From: Halomonas sp. ML-15
GTDB taxonomy: Bacteria > Pseudomonadota > Gammaproteobacteria > Pseudomonadales > Halomonadaceae
NCBI RefSeq assembly: GCF_014779595.1
Contig: NZ_JACXZT010000019.1
Coordinates: 2,127,945-2,191,944 of the forward strand
Direction: 5' to 3'
Length of the DNA stretch: 64,000 bases
Shown: one piece after another, positions 43,754 to 52,424 of the stretch
Layout: each line of letters starts with the position of its first letter
How positions within the stretch are numbered: the first letter of the stretch is position 1
The notes under the pieces: generated by a model
What the model was told of the DNA's origin: nothing
Databases searched by the model: none
The model's input: only the letters and a program-made list of their open reading frames with translations
Translations under genes and position numbers: made by a program

Positions 43754-45556
43754 TTGGACGTGATAGCCCCCGCCGACCTGCATACCCGACTCAAGCCGCG
43801 CTTGGAGACGCGCCAGCGAGACGAAGCGCTCTACGCCCGCGCCCAGCGCGAAGGTCTCTCCGAGCTGCAGGCGCGGGTGCTGGCCGGGCGTCTGGCCGGC
43901 TACAGCGGCGAGATCGAGGCGCTGGTGTCGCCGAGTCTGCGCCACCTGGCTCACCCCGAGCGGCTGGCCGATGGCCGCCGCGCTGCCGAGCGTATTGCCC
44001 AGGCGGTGATGGAGGACGAGCATATCGGCATCCTCACCGACTACGATGTCGACGGTATCACCTCCCATGTGGTGATCCTGCGCACCCTCACCGAGCTGTT
44101 CGGGGTGCCCGCGAGCCGTCTGCACAGCCTGATCGGCCACCGTATCAACGACGGCTACGGCATCAGCCTGCCGCTGGTGGAGCGCACCCTGGGGCTTACG
44201 CCGCGGCCGAGCCTGGTGATCACCGCCGACTGCGGCAGCTCCGATGAGCCACGCATCGCCCGGCTCAAGGCGGAGGGTATCGACGTGGTGGTCGGCGACC
44301 ACCACGCGCTGCCGCTGGAGGGGCCGCCGCCCTCGGCCTATGCCTGCGTCAACCCGACCCGCGACGACTGCGACTACCCCGACCCGACCATCGCCGGCTG
44401 CATGGTGGCCTGGCTGACCATGTCGCTGACCCGCCAGGTGCTGGTCGAATGGGGTGCGCTGGCCGAGGCCACGCCCAAGCTCTCGCCGTGGCTCTCCTAC
44501 GTGGCGCTGGGCACGGTGGCCGACTGCGTGTCGCTGGGCGGCAGCCCGGCCAATCGCGCCGTGGTCAGCCAGGGCCTGCGGCTGATCAACCGCATGGACG
44601 CCGCCTGCTGGCGGGCCATGGCCGAGCGTCTCGGCGCCGACAGCGTGCCCTTCGACGCCGAGACGCTGGCCTTCCAGATGGGCCCACGGATCAACGCCCG
44701 CTCGCGCCTCGACGACCCCTATGCGGCGCTGCACTTCATGCTCGCCGCCGACGATGGCGTCGCCCAGCGCCATCTCGAGGTGCTGGATCAGGACAACCAG
44801 TCGCGCAAGGCGATCGAGGCCGAGATGGCCGAACAGGCCAAGGCGCTGGCTCAGCCGCAACTGGCCGACAACGCGCCGGTGCTGGTGGTATTTCTGGAGC
44901 AGGGGCACGCCGGAGTGCAGGGCATCGTCGCCTCGCGGCTGGTGCAGGCCTACGGCCGCCCGGCACTGGTGCTGACCCCGGCCGCTCAGCCCGGCATGCT
45001 CACCGGCTCGGGGCGCTCCATCGAGGCCTTGCACCTGCGCGATGCCCTGCAGCGTGCCCATGAGCTGGCGCCCCAGGCGCTGCCGCGCTTCGGCGGCCAC
45101 CGCGGCGCGGCGGGAGTCGGCGTGCCCGTCGAGCAGCGTGAGGCGTTTCACGCCGCGCTGCGCCAGGCGGTTAGCGAGCAGCTAGGGGAGATGGAGCTCT
45201 ATCCGCGCATCCCCACCGACGGTGAACTGCGCGCCGACCAGCTCAGCCTGGCCACCCTCGACGAGCTGGCCGCGCTGGCGCCCTATGGGCGGGAGTTCGA
45301 TGCGCCGCTGTTCGAGGGCGACTTTCTGGTCGAGTCGCTACGCGCGGTGGGCGCCGAAGGCAATCACCTGATGCTCGAGCTGTCCCGCGAGGGCATAGGC
45401 CTCAAGGCGATCTGGTTCCGCGCCCTGACCCCCGGTGAGCTGCCGCCCTTCGGACTCGGCACTTCTCTGCGCTGTGCCTACAAGCTCAACCGCAACCGCT
45501 GGCGCGGGCGGGAGAGCCTGCAATTAATGATCGAACACGCCGAGCCGCTAGCCTAA
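43754..45556 (+). CDS. recJ: Single-stranded-DNA exonuclease RecJ
   Basis: A 600-residue 5'-3' exonuclease of the DHH superfamily, acting in RecF repair and mismatch repair. It has DYDVDGITSHV (motif I), ADCGSSD (motif II), VVGDHHALP (DHH motif), a DHHA1 domain with GRSIEALHLRDAL and FGGHRGAAGVGV, and a C-terminal OB fold. The start is TTG with AGAGGA upstream. E. coli RecJ is 577 residues. The order recJ-prfB-lysS is conserved, but four genes and a repeat separate recJ from prfB here. Confidence 0.94.
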   Translation: MDVIAPADLHTRLKPRLETRQRDEALYARAQREGLSELQARVLAGRLAGYSGEIEALVSPSLRHLAHPERLADGRRAAERIAQAVMEDEHIGILTDYDVDGITSHVVILRTLTELFGVPASRLHSLIGHRINDGYGISLPLVERTLGLTPRPSLVITADCGSSDEPRIARLKAEGIDVVVGDHHALPLEGPPPSAYACVNPTRDDCDYPDPTIAGCMVAWLTMSLTRQVLVEWGALAEATPKLSPWLSYVALGTVADCVSLGGSPANRAVVSQGLRLINRMDAACWRAMAERLGADSVPFDAETLAFQMGPRINARSRLDDPYAALHFMLAADDGVAQRHLEVLDQDNQSRKAIEAEMAEQAKALAQPQLADNAPVLVVFLEQGHAGVQGIVASRLVQAYGRPALVLTPAAQPGMLTGSGRSIEALHLRDALQRAHELAPQALPRFGGHRGAAGVGVPVEQREAFHAALRQAVSEQLGEMELYPRIPTDGELRADQLSLATLDELAALAPYGREFDAPLFEGDFLVESLRAVGAEGNHLMLELSREGIGLKAIWFRALTPGELPPFGLGTSLRCAYKLNRNRWRGRESLQLMIEHAEPLA

Positions 45557-45590
45557 ACCGCCTCACCCGCTATTTCACAAGGATACATGG

Positions 45591-46208
45591 ATGGACGCCG
45601 CTGACCTTCCCCAGGATCCGCATCGCCCTTACGAAGACGTCATGGCGATGCTGCTCGGCACCCTGCTGGTGGCGCTGGGCGTACACTTCTACAGCCAGGC
45701 GCTGCTGCTCACCGGCAGTACCGCGGGGATGGCGTTTCTGGTTCAGTACGCCACCGGCTGGCGCTTCGGCATGGTGTTCTTCCTGATCAACCTGCCGTTC
45801 TACTACCTGGCGATCCGCCGCATGGGCTGGAGCTTTACACTGCGCACCTTCGTCGCTATCGCCCTGGTCTCGCTGTTCGCCGAGCTGACCGGTCGCTGGC
45901 TCGACGTCGCCGGACTGAATGCCGTCTATGCGGCGCTGATGGGCGGCAGCCTGATCGGCATCGGCATGCTGGTGCTGTTTCGCCACCGCACCAGCCTCGG
46001 CGGGATCAATATTCTCTCCCTCTACCTCCAGGACAGCCGCGGCTGGCGCGCCGGCTATGTGCAGCTCGGCGTCGACGGCCTGCTGCTGCTGATCGCCTGC
46101 TTCATGCTGCCTCTCGACAAGGTGGCGCTGTCGGTGATCGGCGCACTGGTACTCAACCTGATCGTGGCGCTGAACCATAAGCCCGGGCGCTATATGGGTG
46201 TCAGCTAA
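45591..46208 (+). CDS. YitT family membrane protein
   Basis: A 205-residue protein with about five hydrophobic segments and the DUF161/YitT features: LLTGSTAGMAFLVQYATGWRFGMVFFLINLPFYYLAIRRMGW and GGSLIGIGMLVLFRHRTSLGGINIL. It corresponds to the membrane half of YitT and lacks the C-terminal DUF2179 domain seen in Bacillus members. The function is unknown. Its TAA stop codon lies inside the left terminal repeat of the MITE-like element at 46205. Confidence 0.85.
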   Translation: MDAADLPQDPHRPYEDVMAMLLGTLLVALGVHFYSQALLLTGSTAGMAFLVQYATGWRFGMVFFLINLPFYYLAIRRMGWSFTLRTFVAIALVSLFAELTGRWLDVAGLNAVYAALMGGSLIGIGMLVLFRHRTSLGGINILSLYLQDSRGWRAGYVQLGVDGLLLLIACFMLPLDKVALSVIGALVLNLIVALNHKPGRYMGVS

Positions 46209-46475
46209 GAGGGTGTCTACAAAAGGGCTGCACTCGACAATACATCGTTAAAAATTGACTCAATATGCTCATTTACACCCCGTAAACTCCGCTATTGGAC
46301 TCACGACATCCCTGTCGTTCGCTCTTCGAGCAGCAGAGCTGTCCAAATCGTCAATCCTGACGATTTGTCGTCAATTTTTGCTTTGCGACCCACATGGATG
46401 TGGGAAGTGCGCTGGCCCGTCGGGAACGGGCCTAGCCCTTGCCTTCGTTCGCCTGTTTTGTAAACACCCTCTAAG
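46205..46475. repeat. Structured MITE-like repeat, copy 2
   Basis: A 271-bp element with ~19-bp terminal inverted repeats (left about 46206-46224, right 46456-46475) of the form TTAGAGGGTGTNTACAAAA. The internal blocks and three hairpins match copy 1 at 30089-30350 (for example CAAATCGTCA / TGACGATTTG at 46344-46367), but the terminal repeats are a different sequence. It occupies nearly the whole 275-bp gap between yitT and the microprotein gene. No transposase is present. Confidence 0.8.
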
Positions 46476-46483
46476 GGCGCGGC

Positions 46484-46561
46484 TCAGCGCTTGGCCAGCC
46501 AGAACCACCAGACGATGGCGGCGATCAGGGCGATGCCCGAGAGATTGACGATCCAACTCAT
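46484..46561 (-). CDS. 25-residue membrane microprotein coupled to the copper ATPase
   Basis: A short frame encodes [20 protein letters not shown] followed by WLAKR: one transmembrane helix with a positively charged cytosolic end. Its ATG overlaps the copA stop codon (ATGA), and the copA tail provides the upstream AGGAAGCC-like site on the minus strand. The sequence resembles the N-terminal anchor of small cupredoxin-domain proteins found beside copper ATPases (from memory), so it may be a truncated relative. A KdpF-like accessory peptide is another possibility. Expression is not proven. Confidence 0.5.
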   Translation of the reverse strand: MSWIVNLSGIALIAAIVWWFWLAKR

Positions 46562-49056
46562 GAGGAAGCCTCCTGGCGCGGCCGCCATAGCCGCAGGCGA
46601 TTGGCGTTGCTGACTACGGTGATCGATGACAGCGACATCGCCGCTCCGGCGATCATCGGCGATAGCAGCATGCCGGTGACGGGGTAGAGCACCCCGGCGG
46701 CGATGGGGATGCACAGGCTGTTGTAGCCGAAGGCGCCCCACAGGTTCTGCTTGATATTGGTCAGTGTCGCACGACTGATCTCGATGGCGTCGGCGACGCC
46801 GTGCAGCGAGCCGCGCATCAGGGTGATGCCGGCGCTCTCGATGGCCACGTCGGTGCCCTGGCCGATGGCGAAGCCGACATCGGCGCGGGCCAGGGCCGGT
46901 GCGTCGTTGATACCATCGCCGACCATGCCCACCACCTCGCCGGCCTGCTGCAGGCGCTCGATCTCGGCATGCTTGTCCTCGGGCAGGAGCCCGGCGCGAA
47001 AGTCGTCGATCCCCACCTCGCGGGCGATGGCGGCGGCGGTGTGGGGGTTGTCGCCGGTCAGCATGATCACCTTGAGCCCGTCGGCCTGCAGGCGCCTGAC
47101 TGCGGCGACGCTGTCGTCGCGCAGCGGATCGCTGATGCCGAACAGTGCGGTGAGTCGGCCGTCGATGGCCAGGTAGACCACGGTGCGCGCCTTCTCCTCC
47201 AGTTCGCTCGCCTGCGCTTTACCGCTGGCAAGATCAACGCCAGCCTCTTCCAGCAGCCGGGCGTTACCCAGCAGCAGCGGCTGGCCGGCCTCGTTCTCGG
47301 CCTTGACGCCGCCCCCGGTAACGCTCTCGAAGCGGCGAATCTCCGCCGCCTGGGCGCCGGCCTGCTCGGCATGGGCGAGCAGCGCCGCGGCCAGCGGATG
47401 CTCGGAGCCGCGCTCCAGCGCGGCGACCAGCGCCAGCATGCTGGCCTCGTCGCCGTCCAGACACTCGACGTCGGTCACCTGAGGTTTGCCCTGGGTCAGG
47501 GTGCCGGTCTTGTCGACCACCAGGGTAGTCAGCTTGCTGGCGATCTGCAGTGCTTCGCCGCTTCTTACCAGTACGCCGCGCTCGGCGGCCTTGCCGACCC
47601 CGATCATGGTCGAGATCGGCGTGGCCAGACCCAGTGCGCAGGGGCAGGCGATAATCAGCACCGTCGTCGCGGTGACCAGCATATGGATCACCCGCGGTTC
47701 GGCGCCGAGGTTGAACCAGGCCAGCGCGGTGAGCACGGCGATGATCATCACCGTGGGCACGAAAACGCTCGAGATGCGATCGGCCAGGGCGCCGATCGGC
47801 GGGCGTGAGTTCTGGGCGCGGGCGACCTGCTCGGTGATCTGGCCCAGCCGGGTGTCGTTCCCCACCCGGGTGGCGCGGTAGACCAGCCCGCCCTTGCCGT
47901 TGACGGTACCGGCGTGTACCTCGTCGCCCATGGCCTTGTTTACCGGCACTGGCTCGCCGGTGAGCATCGATTCGTCGATATGGCTGCTTCCCTCGGTCAC
48001 CTCGCCGTCGACGGGCAGGCGTTCGCCCGGACGTACGCGGATATGGTCGCCTTGGCGCACTGCGTCGATATCAACGTCGACCTCCTCGCCGTCGCGAATC
48101 ACCCTGGCGCTGCGGCTCTGCAGATCGAGCAGGCGGCGCAGCGCCTCGCTGGTGCGGCCACGGGCGCGCAGCTCCAGGGCATTGCCCAATAGCACCAGGC
48201 CGATGATCATCGCCGAGGCCTCGAAGTAGATGCCGTGGGCGACCATCGGCAGCCAGGGGGCGAAGATGACCACCGCCATGGAGTAGAGCCAGGCGGTCCC
48301 CGTGCCCATGGCGATCAGGGTATCCATATTGGCCTGGTGGTGACGAAAGGCCTTCCAGGCGTTGACGAAGAAATGACGACCCGGCCCCAGCAGCACCGCC
48401 AGGGTCAATACGCCGATCAGCGCCCAGAACAGGCGGCCCATGCCCACCGGGTGAGGGTGGTAGACGAACATGCTGGCCATCAGCGGTACCGCCAGCGCCA
48501 GCGACCAGGCACTGCCGCGCAGCCGGCGGCGGTATTCGCGGGCGTCGTTACGCTGACGGGTCTGCTCGGCCTCGCGCAGGTCGAGGATCGGCTCGGCGCC
48601 GTAGCCGGCGTTCTCCACGGCCCGGATCAACGCCGCGCCCTCGACGTGGCCGTAGACCTGTGCGGTATGGCTGCCGAAGTTGACCGTGGCGCTCTCCACC
48701 CCGGGCTCCTTGGCCAGGGCCTCCTGAACCGAACGCACGCAGCTGGCGCAGGTCATGCCGGAGATGGCCAGGCGCTGGCTCTCTCCACGGCTGGCGGCGG
48801 GCGCTTCCGTTGCTGCTTGTGCAGGCGACGCCTCGGCGGAGAAGGAAGCCATAGCCTGTGGGGGAAAGCCGGTATCGGTCAGCAGGCGATCGAGCTGTGT
48901 GTCGCTGAGCCGGGCGCTGACCCGCAGTCGCTTGGTGGCCGGGTCACCCTCGACCTCGGCGTCGGGGTCCTCGACCAGCACGGCGCGGCGAATCTTGCCG
49001 ATACAACCCTGGCAGCTGATGCCAGGCACTTGGCGTTCAAGAGCGTCAGCGGCCAT
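46558..49056 (-). CDS. copA: Copper-exporting P1B-type ATPase
   Basis: An 832-residue heavy-metal pump. Two N-terminal metal-binding domains carry CQGC (Cys15, Cys18) and GMTCASC (about residue 100). Eight transmembrane helices include the [12 protein letters not shown] metal site. The cytosolic part has TGEPVPVNK, the phosphorylation motif [19 protein letters not shown] (HP motif), and [21 protein letters not shown] with these motifs fits Cu(I) transport. It starts 11 nt inside the upstream merR-type gene, and its stop overlaps the microprotein start, forming a tight three-gene operon. Confidence 0.94.
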   Translation of the reverse strand: MAADALERQVPGISCQGCIGKIRRAVLVEDPDAEVEGDPATKRLRVSARLSDTQLDRLLTDTGFPPQAMASFSAEASPAQAATEAPAASRGESQRLAISGMTCASCVRSVQEALAKEPGVESATVNFGSHTAQVYGHVEGAALIRAVENAGYGAEPILDLREAEQTRQRNDAREYRRRLRGSAWSLALAVPLMASMFVYHPHPVGMGRLFWALIGVLTLAVLLGPGRHFFVNAWKAFRHHQANMDTLIAMGTGTAWLYSMAVVIFAPWLPMVAHGIYFEASAMIIGLVLLGNALELRARGRTSEALRRLLDLQSRSARVIRDGEEVDVDIDAVRQGDHIRVRPGERLPVDGEVTEGSSHIDESMLTGEPVPVNKAMGDEVHAGTVNGKGGLVYRATRVGNDTRLGQITEQVARAQNSRPPIGALADRISSVFVPTVMIIAVLTALAWFNLGAEPRVIHMLVTATTVLIIACPCALGLATPISTMIGVGKAAERGVLVRSGEALQIASKLTTLVVDKTGTLTQGKPQVTDVECLDGDEASMLALVAALERGSEHPLAAALLAHAEQAGAQAAEIRRFESVTGGGVKAENEAGQPLLLGNARLLEEAGVDLASGKAQASELEEKARTVVYLAIDGRLTALFGISDPLRDDSVAAVRRLQADGLKVIMLTGDNPHTAAAIAREVGIDDFRAGLLPEDKHAEIERLQQAGEVVGMVGDGINDAPALARADVGFAIGQGTDVAIESAGITLMRGSLHGVADAIEISRATLTNIKQNLWGAFGYNSLCIPIAAGVLYPVTGMLLSPMIAGAAMSLSSITVVSNANRLRLWRPRQEASS

Positions 49057-49486
49057 GAGTGTCTCCCGGGCGTGGCTCCGGCGTGGCCGGAAAGCTTTCG
49101 ATCAGCCGGCACAGGCTGTGTCCATCCGGGGTGCCGTCGGGCATATCGGCCCAGGTATCGAGTGCCTGCTGCATGCGCGCGGCGAGCTCCTCGAGGCGGG
49201 CGATCTTGGCACGCACCTCGGGCAGGCGCGCAGCGAGCATATCGCGGACCATGGGGCAGGGGGAGTCGCCATGATCGGCGTGGTCGAGAATCTCGCCGAT
49301 CTCGCGCACGCTGAAGCCCAGGGTGCGGGCGCGTTGGATAAAGCGCAGCCGGGACAGATCCTGCTGGTCGTAAAGCTGATAGCCGTTGTCCGGATGACGC
49401 TGGGGGCTGAGCAGCCCCTCGCGGGTGTAGTGGCGCACCGTCTCGGCGGTGACGTCGGCGGCCTTGGCCAGTTCGCTGACTTTCAT
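49046..49486 (-). CDS. MerR family heavy-metal regulator
   Basis: A 146-residue activator. The N-terminal helix-turn-helix is [57 protein letters not shown], followed by a dimerisation coiled coil. Candidate metal-binding Cys are in HGDSPCPMV and near the C-terminus in SLCRLIES. That spacing is closer to ZntR/PbrR-type proteins than to the tight CxxxxxxxC loop of CueR, although the partner pump looks copper-specific. The gene overlaps copA by 11 bp and is cotranscribed with it, so it should control its own operon. The start MKVSELAK is chosen over a longer frame. Confidence 0.88.
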   Translation of the reverse strand: MKVSELAKAADVTAETVRHYTREGLLSPQRHPDNGYQLYDQQDLSRLRFIQRARTLGFSVREIGEILDHADHGDSPCPMVRDMLAARLPEVRAKIARLEELAARMQQALDTWADMPDGTPDGHSLCRLIESFPATPEPRPGDTHGR

Positions 49487-49516
49487 GGTGGCCTCGCAAG
49501 CGGAAATCGTGGAAGA

Positions 49517-49548
49517 AGTGTAAAACCTCTGGGTTACACCTAGGTCAA
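49517..49548 (-). promoter_or_regulatory. MerR-type promoter/operator of the copper operon
   Basis: On the minus strand a -35 TTGACC (49548-49543) and a -10 TACACT (49522-49517) are separated by 20 nt, longer than the usual 17. Within the spacer and edges is an imperfect dyad ACCTAGG...AGAGGT. Overlong spacers with a dyad are the hallmark of promoters activated by MerR proteins through DNA unwinding. It lies 31 nt upstream of the regulator ATG. Confidence 0.65.
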
Positions 49549-49630
49549 GCAACGGCTTACACGCTCAATGACAGCGGCGCCGGGACAGGCTAAGTCGATG
49601 AAAGTTCGAGAAATCAAACGTGCGTGCGAC

Positions 49631-49668
49631 CAAAGTATTAGGAAAAACTTTGTTAAAACAAACGTTTG
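49631..49668. promoter_or_regulatory. Cluster of palindromes upstream of fadL (candidate operators)
   Basis: Three short inverted repeats overlap in an AT-rich patch: CAAAGT / ACTTTG (49631-49652), TTGTT / AACAA (49650-49661) and the perfect 10-mer CAAACGTTTG (49659-49668). The last resembles half-sites of TetR-type fatty-acid regulators such as PsrA (consensus recalled as CAAAC-N-GTTTG), but with no spacer. A role in fatty-acid control of fadL is inference. Confidence 0.4.
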
Positions 49669-49777
49669 GCCTTGATCCTGACGTCACGATGCGCGAAAAA
49701 GGGGGCCTACGCCCTTGCCCGGTGCGGGCAAGTCAGAAAAACAGCTCCAGCCTCACCTGGAAAAGGACGTCAATAAT

Positions 49778-51103
49778 ATGCATAACAACGTCAATAAGCT
49801 CACCTGGGCAGTCGCCATTTCCGCCGCCGCCTTCGCCAGCCAGGTCAACGCCGGCGGCTATCAGATCAACGAGCAGAGCGTCAGCGGCCAGGGCTACGGC
49901 CACGCCGGGCGCAGCTCAAACGTCAACGACGCCACCATCGTCTTTGGTAACCCGGCGGGGATGTCATTTCTCGATCGGGCGCAGGTGACCGCCGGCGGTA
50001 CCTATCTGAACGTCAATAGCGATATCGATAACGCCAGTGCTACACGCAATGGGGTTCCCATAGAGGGGACATCCGATGGTGATATGGTGCCGGGGACCCT
50101 CGTACCCTTTGCCTTTTACGCACACCCGGTTAATGACCGCTTGGCGTTCGGCTTTGGCGTTTACGCTCCCTTTGGCTCCAAGACCGATTATGAGGATGGG
50201 TTCATCGGGCGCAACTTGGGTAACTACACCGAGCTGACGGTAATGAGCGCTCAGCCGACAGTCTCCTATCGCTTTAACGATCAGTGGGCGATTGGTGCGG
50301 GTGTTACCTACAACCGCGTGGATGGCGAGCTGCATCGTCAGGTGCCTCATGCGCTGGGTGGAGAAGTCGACTCGCGTGTAGAAGGCGATGATGAAGCCTG
50401 GGGCTATAACCTGGGTATCATCTATCAACCGGTACCGGAAACAACGTTTGGCCTAACCTATCGTTCCAAGGTCAGCTATACCCTAGAGGGCGATTTCCGA
50501 GCCACCGCGAATGACAATACGTTGGGGAACCCTCCTCCGTTCGGCATTGGCGCTGGCCAAGGCGATGTAGTTGCTCAAGACGACAATGCAAGTCTTGATT
50601 TAACTACACCTGAGACAGTGAATTTTTCCGTCACACAGGAGATGAGCGATAATCTCAAGCTCATGGCAGGCCTCTCGTGGACTCGCTGGAGCCGCTTTAA
50701 CGAGATACTGGTGACTGGCAGCGAGGGCGATACCATTACCCGTGAGCAGCAGGATTACTCCAATGCCTGGGCGTTTGCCGTAGGGGGCGAGTACCAGCTC
50801 AATCCTCAGTGGGTACTGCGCAGCGGTGTGACCATCGATAACACACCGACTAACGACCAGTTCCGCAGCGCGAGGATTCCCTCTGATGATCGCCGAATTT
50901 TCTCCATCGGCGCTGGTTGGACGCCTGTTGAAGATTTAACCCTGGACTTTGCGTATTCCTACCTTACCGAGCGAGGTACACAAATTGATCAGGAACGCAC
51001 TGATGAGCTGATCGAAGGTGTCCCAGGAGTTACCTCGACCTACACCGCCGACTATAAAAACGAAGCCCACGGCTTCGGCGCGCAGCTGACCTACCGCTTC
51101 TAA
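49778..51103 (+). CDS. fadL: FadL/TodX family outer-membrane transporter
   Basis: A 441-residue outer-membrane protein for long-chain fatty acids or aromatic hydrocarbons. It has a signal peptide (TWAVAISAAAFASQVNA), the family N-terminal plug region GGYQINEQSVSGQGYGHAGRSSNVNDATIVFGNPAGMSFL, aromatic-rich beta strands, and a C-terminal Phe (LTYRF). ATG at 49778 follows AAAAGGA; an upstream ATG at 49715 would precede the signal peptide with 21 charged residues. The coding region is noticeably less GC-rich than its neighbours in its central part. It is monocistronic, with a terminator at 51135. Confidence 0.9.
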   Translation: MHNNVNKLTWAVAISAAAFASQVNAGGYQINEQSVSGQGYGHAGRSSNVNDATIVFGNPAGMSFLDRAQVTAGGTYLNVNSDIDNASATRNGVPIEGTSDGDMVPGTLVPFAFYAHPVNDRLAFGFGVYAPFGSKTDYEDGFIGRNLGNYTELTVMSAQPTVSYRFNDQWAIGAGVTYNRVDGELHRQVPHALGGEVDSRVEGDDEAWGYNLGIIYQPVPETTFGLTYRSKVSYTLEGDFRATANDNTLGNPPPFGIGAGQGDVVAQDDNASLDLTTPETVNFSVTQEMSDNLKLMAGLSWTRWSRFNEILVTGSEGDTITREQQDYSNAWAFAVGGEYQLNPQWVLRSGVTIDNTPTNDQFRSARIPSDDRRIFSIGAGWTPVEDLTLDFAYSYLTERGTQIDQERTDELIEGVPGVTSTYTADYKNEAHGFGAQLTYRF

Positions 51104-51134
51104 GCGATGTAGCAAAAGGCAGCCCGCGCAGCAT

Positions 51135-51169
51135 GACGACACCCGGCTTCGGCCGGGTGTCGTCGTTTT
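51135..51169 (+). terminator. Rho-independent terminator after fadL
   Basis: A perfect 13-bp stem GACGACACCCGGC / GCCGGGTGTCGTC with a TTCG loop is followed by a short T-run. It lies 31 nt after the stop codon. Confidence 0.85.
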
Positions 51170-51305
51170 GGGCTGCCGCCATCGTGTCCCGGGATAGCTG
51201 GGGCGGCCGGGTTTCGCTACAATAGCGCTCTTTTTCGTGCCATCGCGGCCTGGCTCAACGCCAAGGGCGCCGTGGCCGTTTTCCCTGCAAACTCAGGCGA
51301 GCCAC

Positions 51306-52404
51306 ATGTTGGAAACCAACCCGATTCACAACCAGATCAAGGACCTGTCCGAGCGGACAGACGTCCTGAGGGGGTATCTTTGACTATGCCGAGAAGAAGG
51401 ATCGGCTAGAAGAGGTCACCCGCGAGCTGGAAGACCCCAACGTCTGGAGCGATCCCGACTACGCCCAGAAGCTCGGCAAGGAGCGCGCCTCCCTGGAGCA
51501 GATCGTCGAGACCATCGATGAGCTGGACCAGGGCCTGACCGATAGCGCCGATCTGCTCGAGCTGGCCGAGATGGAGGAGGACGAGGCCACCGTCGAGGAG
51601 GTCCGCAAGGAGCTCGACGGCATGCAGGCGAGTCTCGCCAAGCTCGAGTTCCGGCGCATGTTCTCTGGCGAGATGGACGCCAATAACGCCTACCTGGATA
51701 TCCAGGCCGGCTCCGGCGGCACCGAGGCCCAGGACTGGGCCAATATGCTGCTGCGCATGTACCTGCGCTGGTGCGAGCACCACGGCTTCAAGGCCGAGAT
51801 TACCGAGGTCTCGGCCGGCGATGTGGCGGGCATCAAATCGGCCACGATCCACGTCCAGGGCGATCACGCCTTCGGCTGGCTGCGCACCGAGACCGGCGTA
51901 CACCGGCTGGTGCGCAAGAGCCCCTTCGACTCCGGTGGCCGTCGCCACACCTCCTTTGCATCGGTGTTCCTGTCGCCGGAGGTGGACGACAGCTTCGAGG
52001 TCGAGATCAACCCCGCCGATCTGCGCACCGACACCTACCGCTCCAGCGGCGCCGGTGGCCAGCACGTCAACACCACCGACTCGGCGGTGCGTATTACCCA
52101 CGAGCCCACCGGCATCGTCGTGGCCTGCCAGAGCCAGCGCAGCCAGCACGCCAACCGCGACTTCGCCATGAAGCAGCTCAAGGCCCGGCTGTGGGAGCAC
52201 GAGATGCAGAAGCGCAACGCCGCCAAGCAGGAGGCCGAGGAGTCCAAGGCCGATATCGGCTGGGGCAGCCAGATCCGCTCCTACGTGCTGGACGATCAGC
52301 GCATCAAGGATCTGCGTACCGGCGTGCAGTCGAGCAACTGCGACAAGGTGCTGGACGGCGATATTGACCAGTTTATCGAAGCCAGCCTCAAGCAAGGTTT
52401 GTAA
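51306..52404 (+). CDS. prfB: Peptide chain release factor 2, with programmed +1 frameshift
   Basis: RF2 recognises UGA and UAA stop codons. Translation starts at ATG 51306 and meets an in-frame TGA at codon 26 (51381-51383). The site CTT-TGA-C, preceded by the AGGGGG Shine-Dalgarno-like stimulator, is the conserved autoregulatory +1 shift: low RF2 lets the ribosome slip to GAC at 51382. The product is 365 residues, identical in length to E. coli RF2. It includes the anticodon-mimic SPF in RKSPFDS and the GGQ motif in [15 protein letters not shown]. lysS follows 20 nt later. Confidence 0.97.
51371..51384 (+). promoter_or_regulatory. prfB: RF2 recoding (+1 frameshift) site
   Basis: The stretch GGGG-TAT-CTT-TGA-C contains the slippery CTT codon in the P site, the slow UGA stop in the A site and a 3' C that weakens termination. 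The upstream AGGGGG pairs with 16S rRNA, three nt before CTT, which is the spacing required for +1 slippage. Confidence 0.95.
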
Positions 52405-52424
52405 CTCTTTCAACAGGTAGCGAC

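Noticed and set aside
43493..45151. 552-codon minus-strand frame opposite recJ
   Set aside because: Antisense shadow; the repetitive HQ/RGQ-type composition is typical of frame-shifted GC-rich coding DNA.
46255..46548. Small frames in the MITE-like repeat (also 30149-30553)
   Set aside because: They share similar peptides with the other copy only because the DNA is repeated; no ribosome-binding sites, and frames run past element ends.
51381..51383. In-frame TGA in prfB as evidence of a pseudogene
   Set aside because: The CTT-TGA-C context with the upstream AGGGGG is the conserved programmed frameshift, so the gene is functional.
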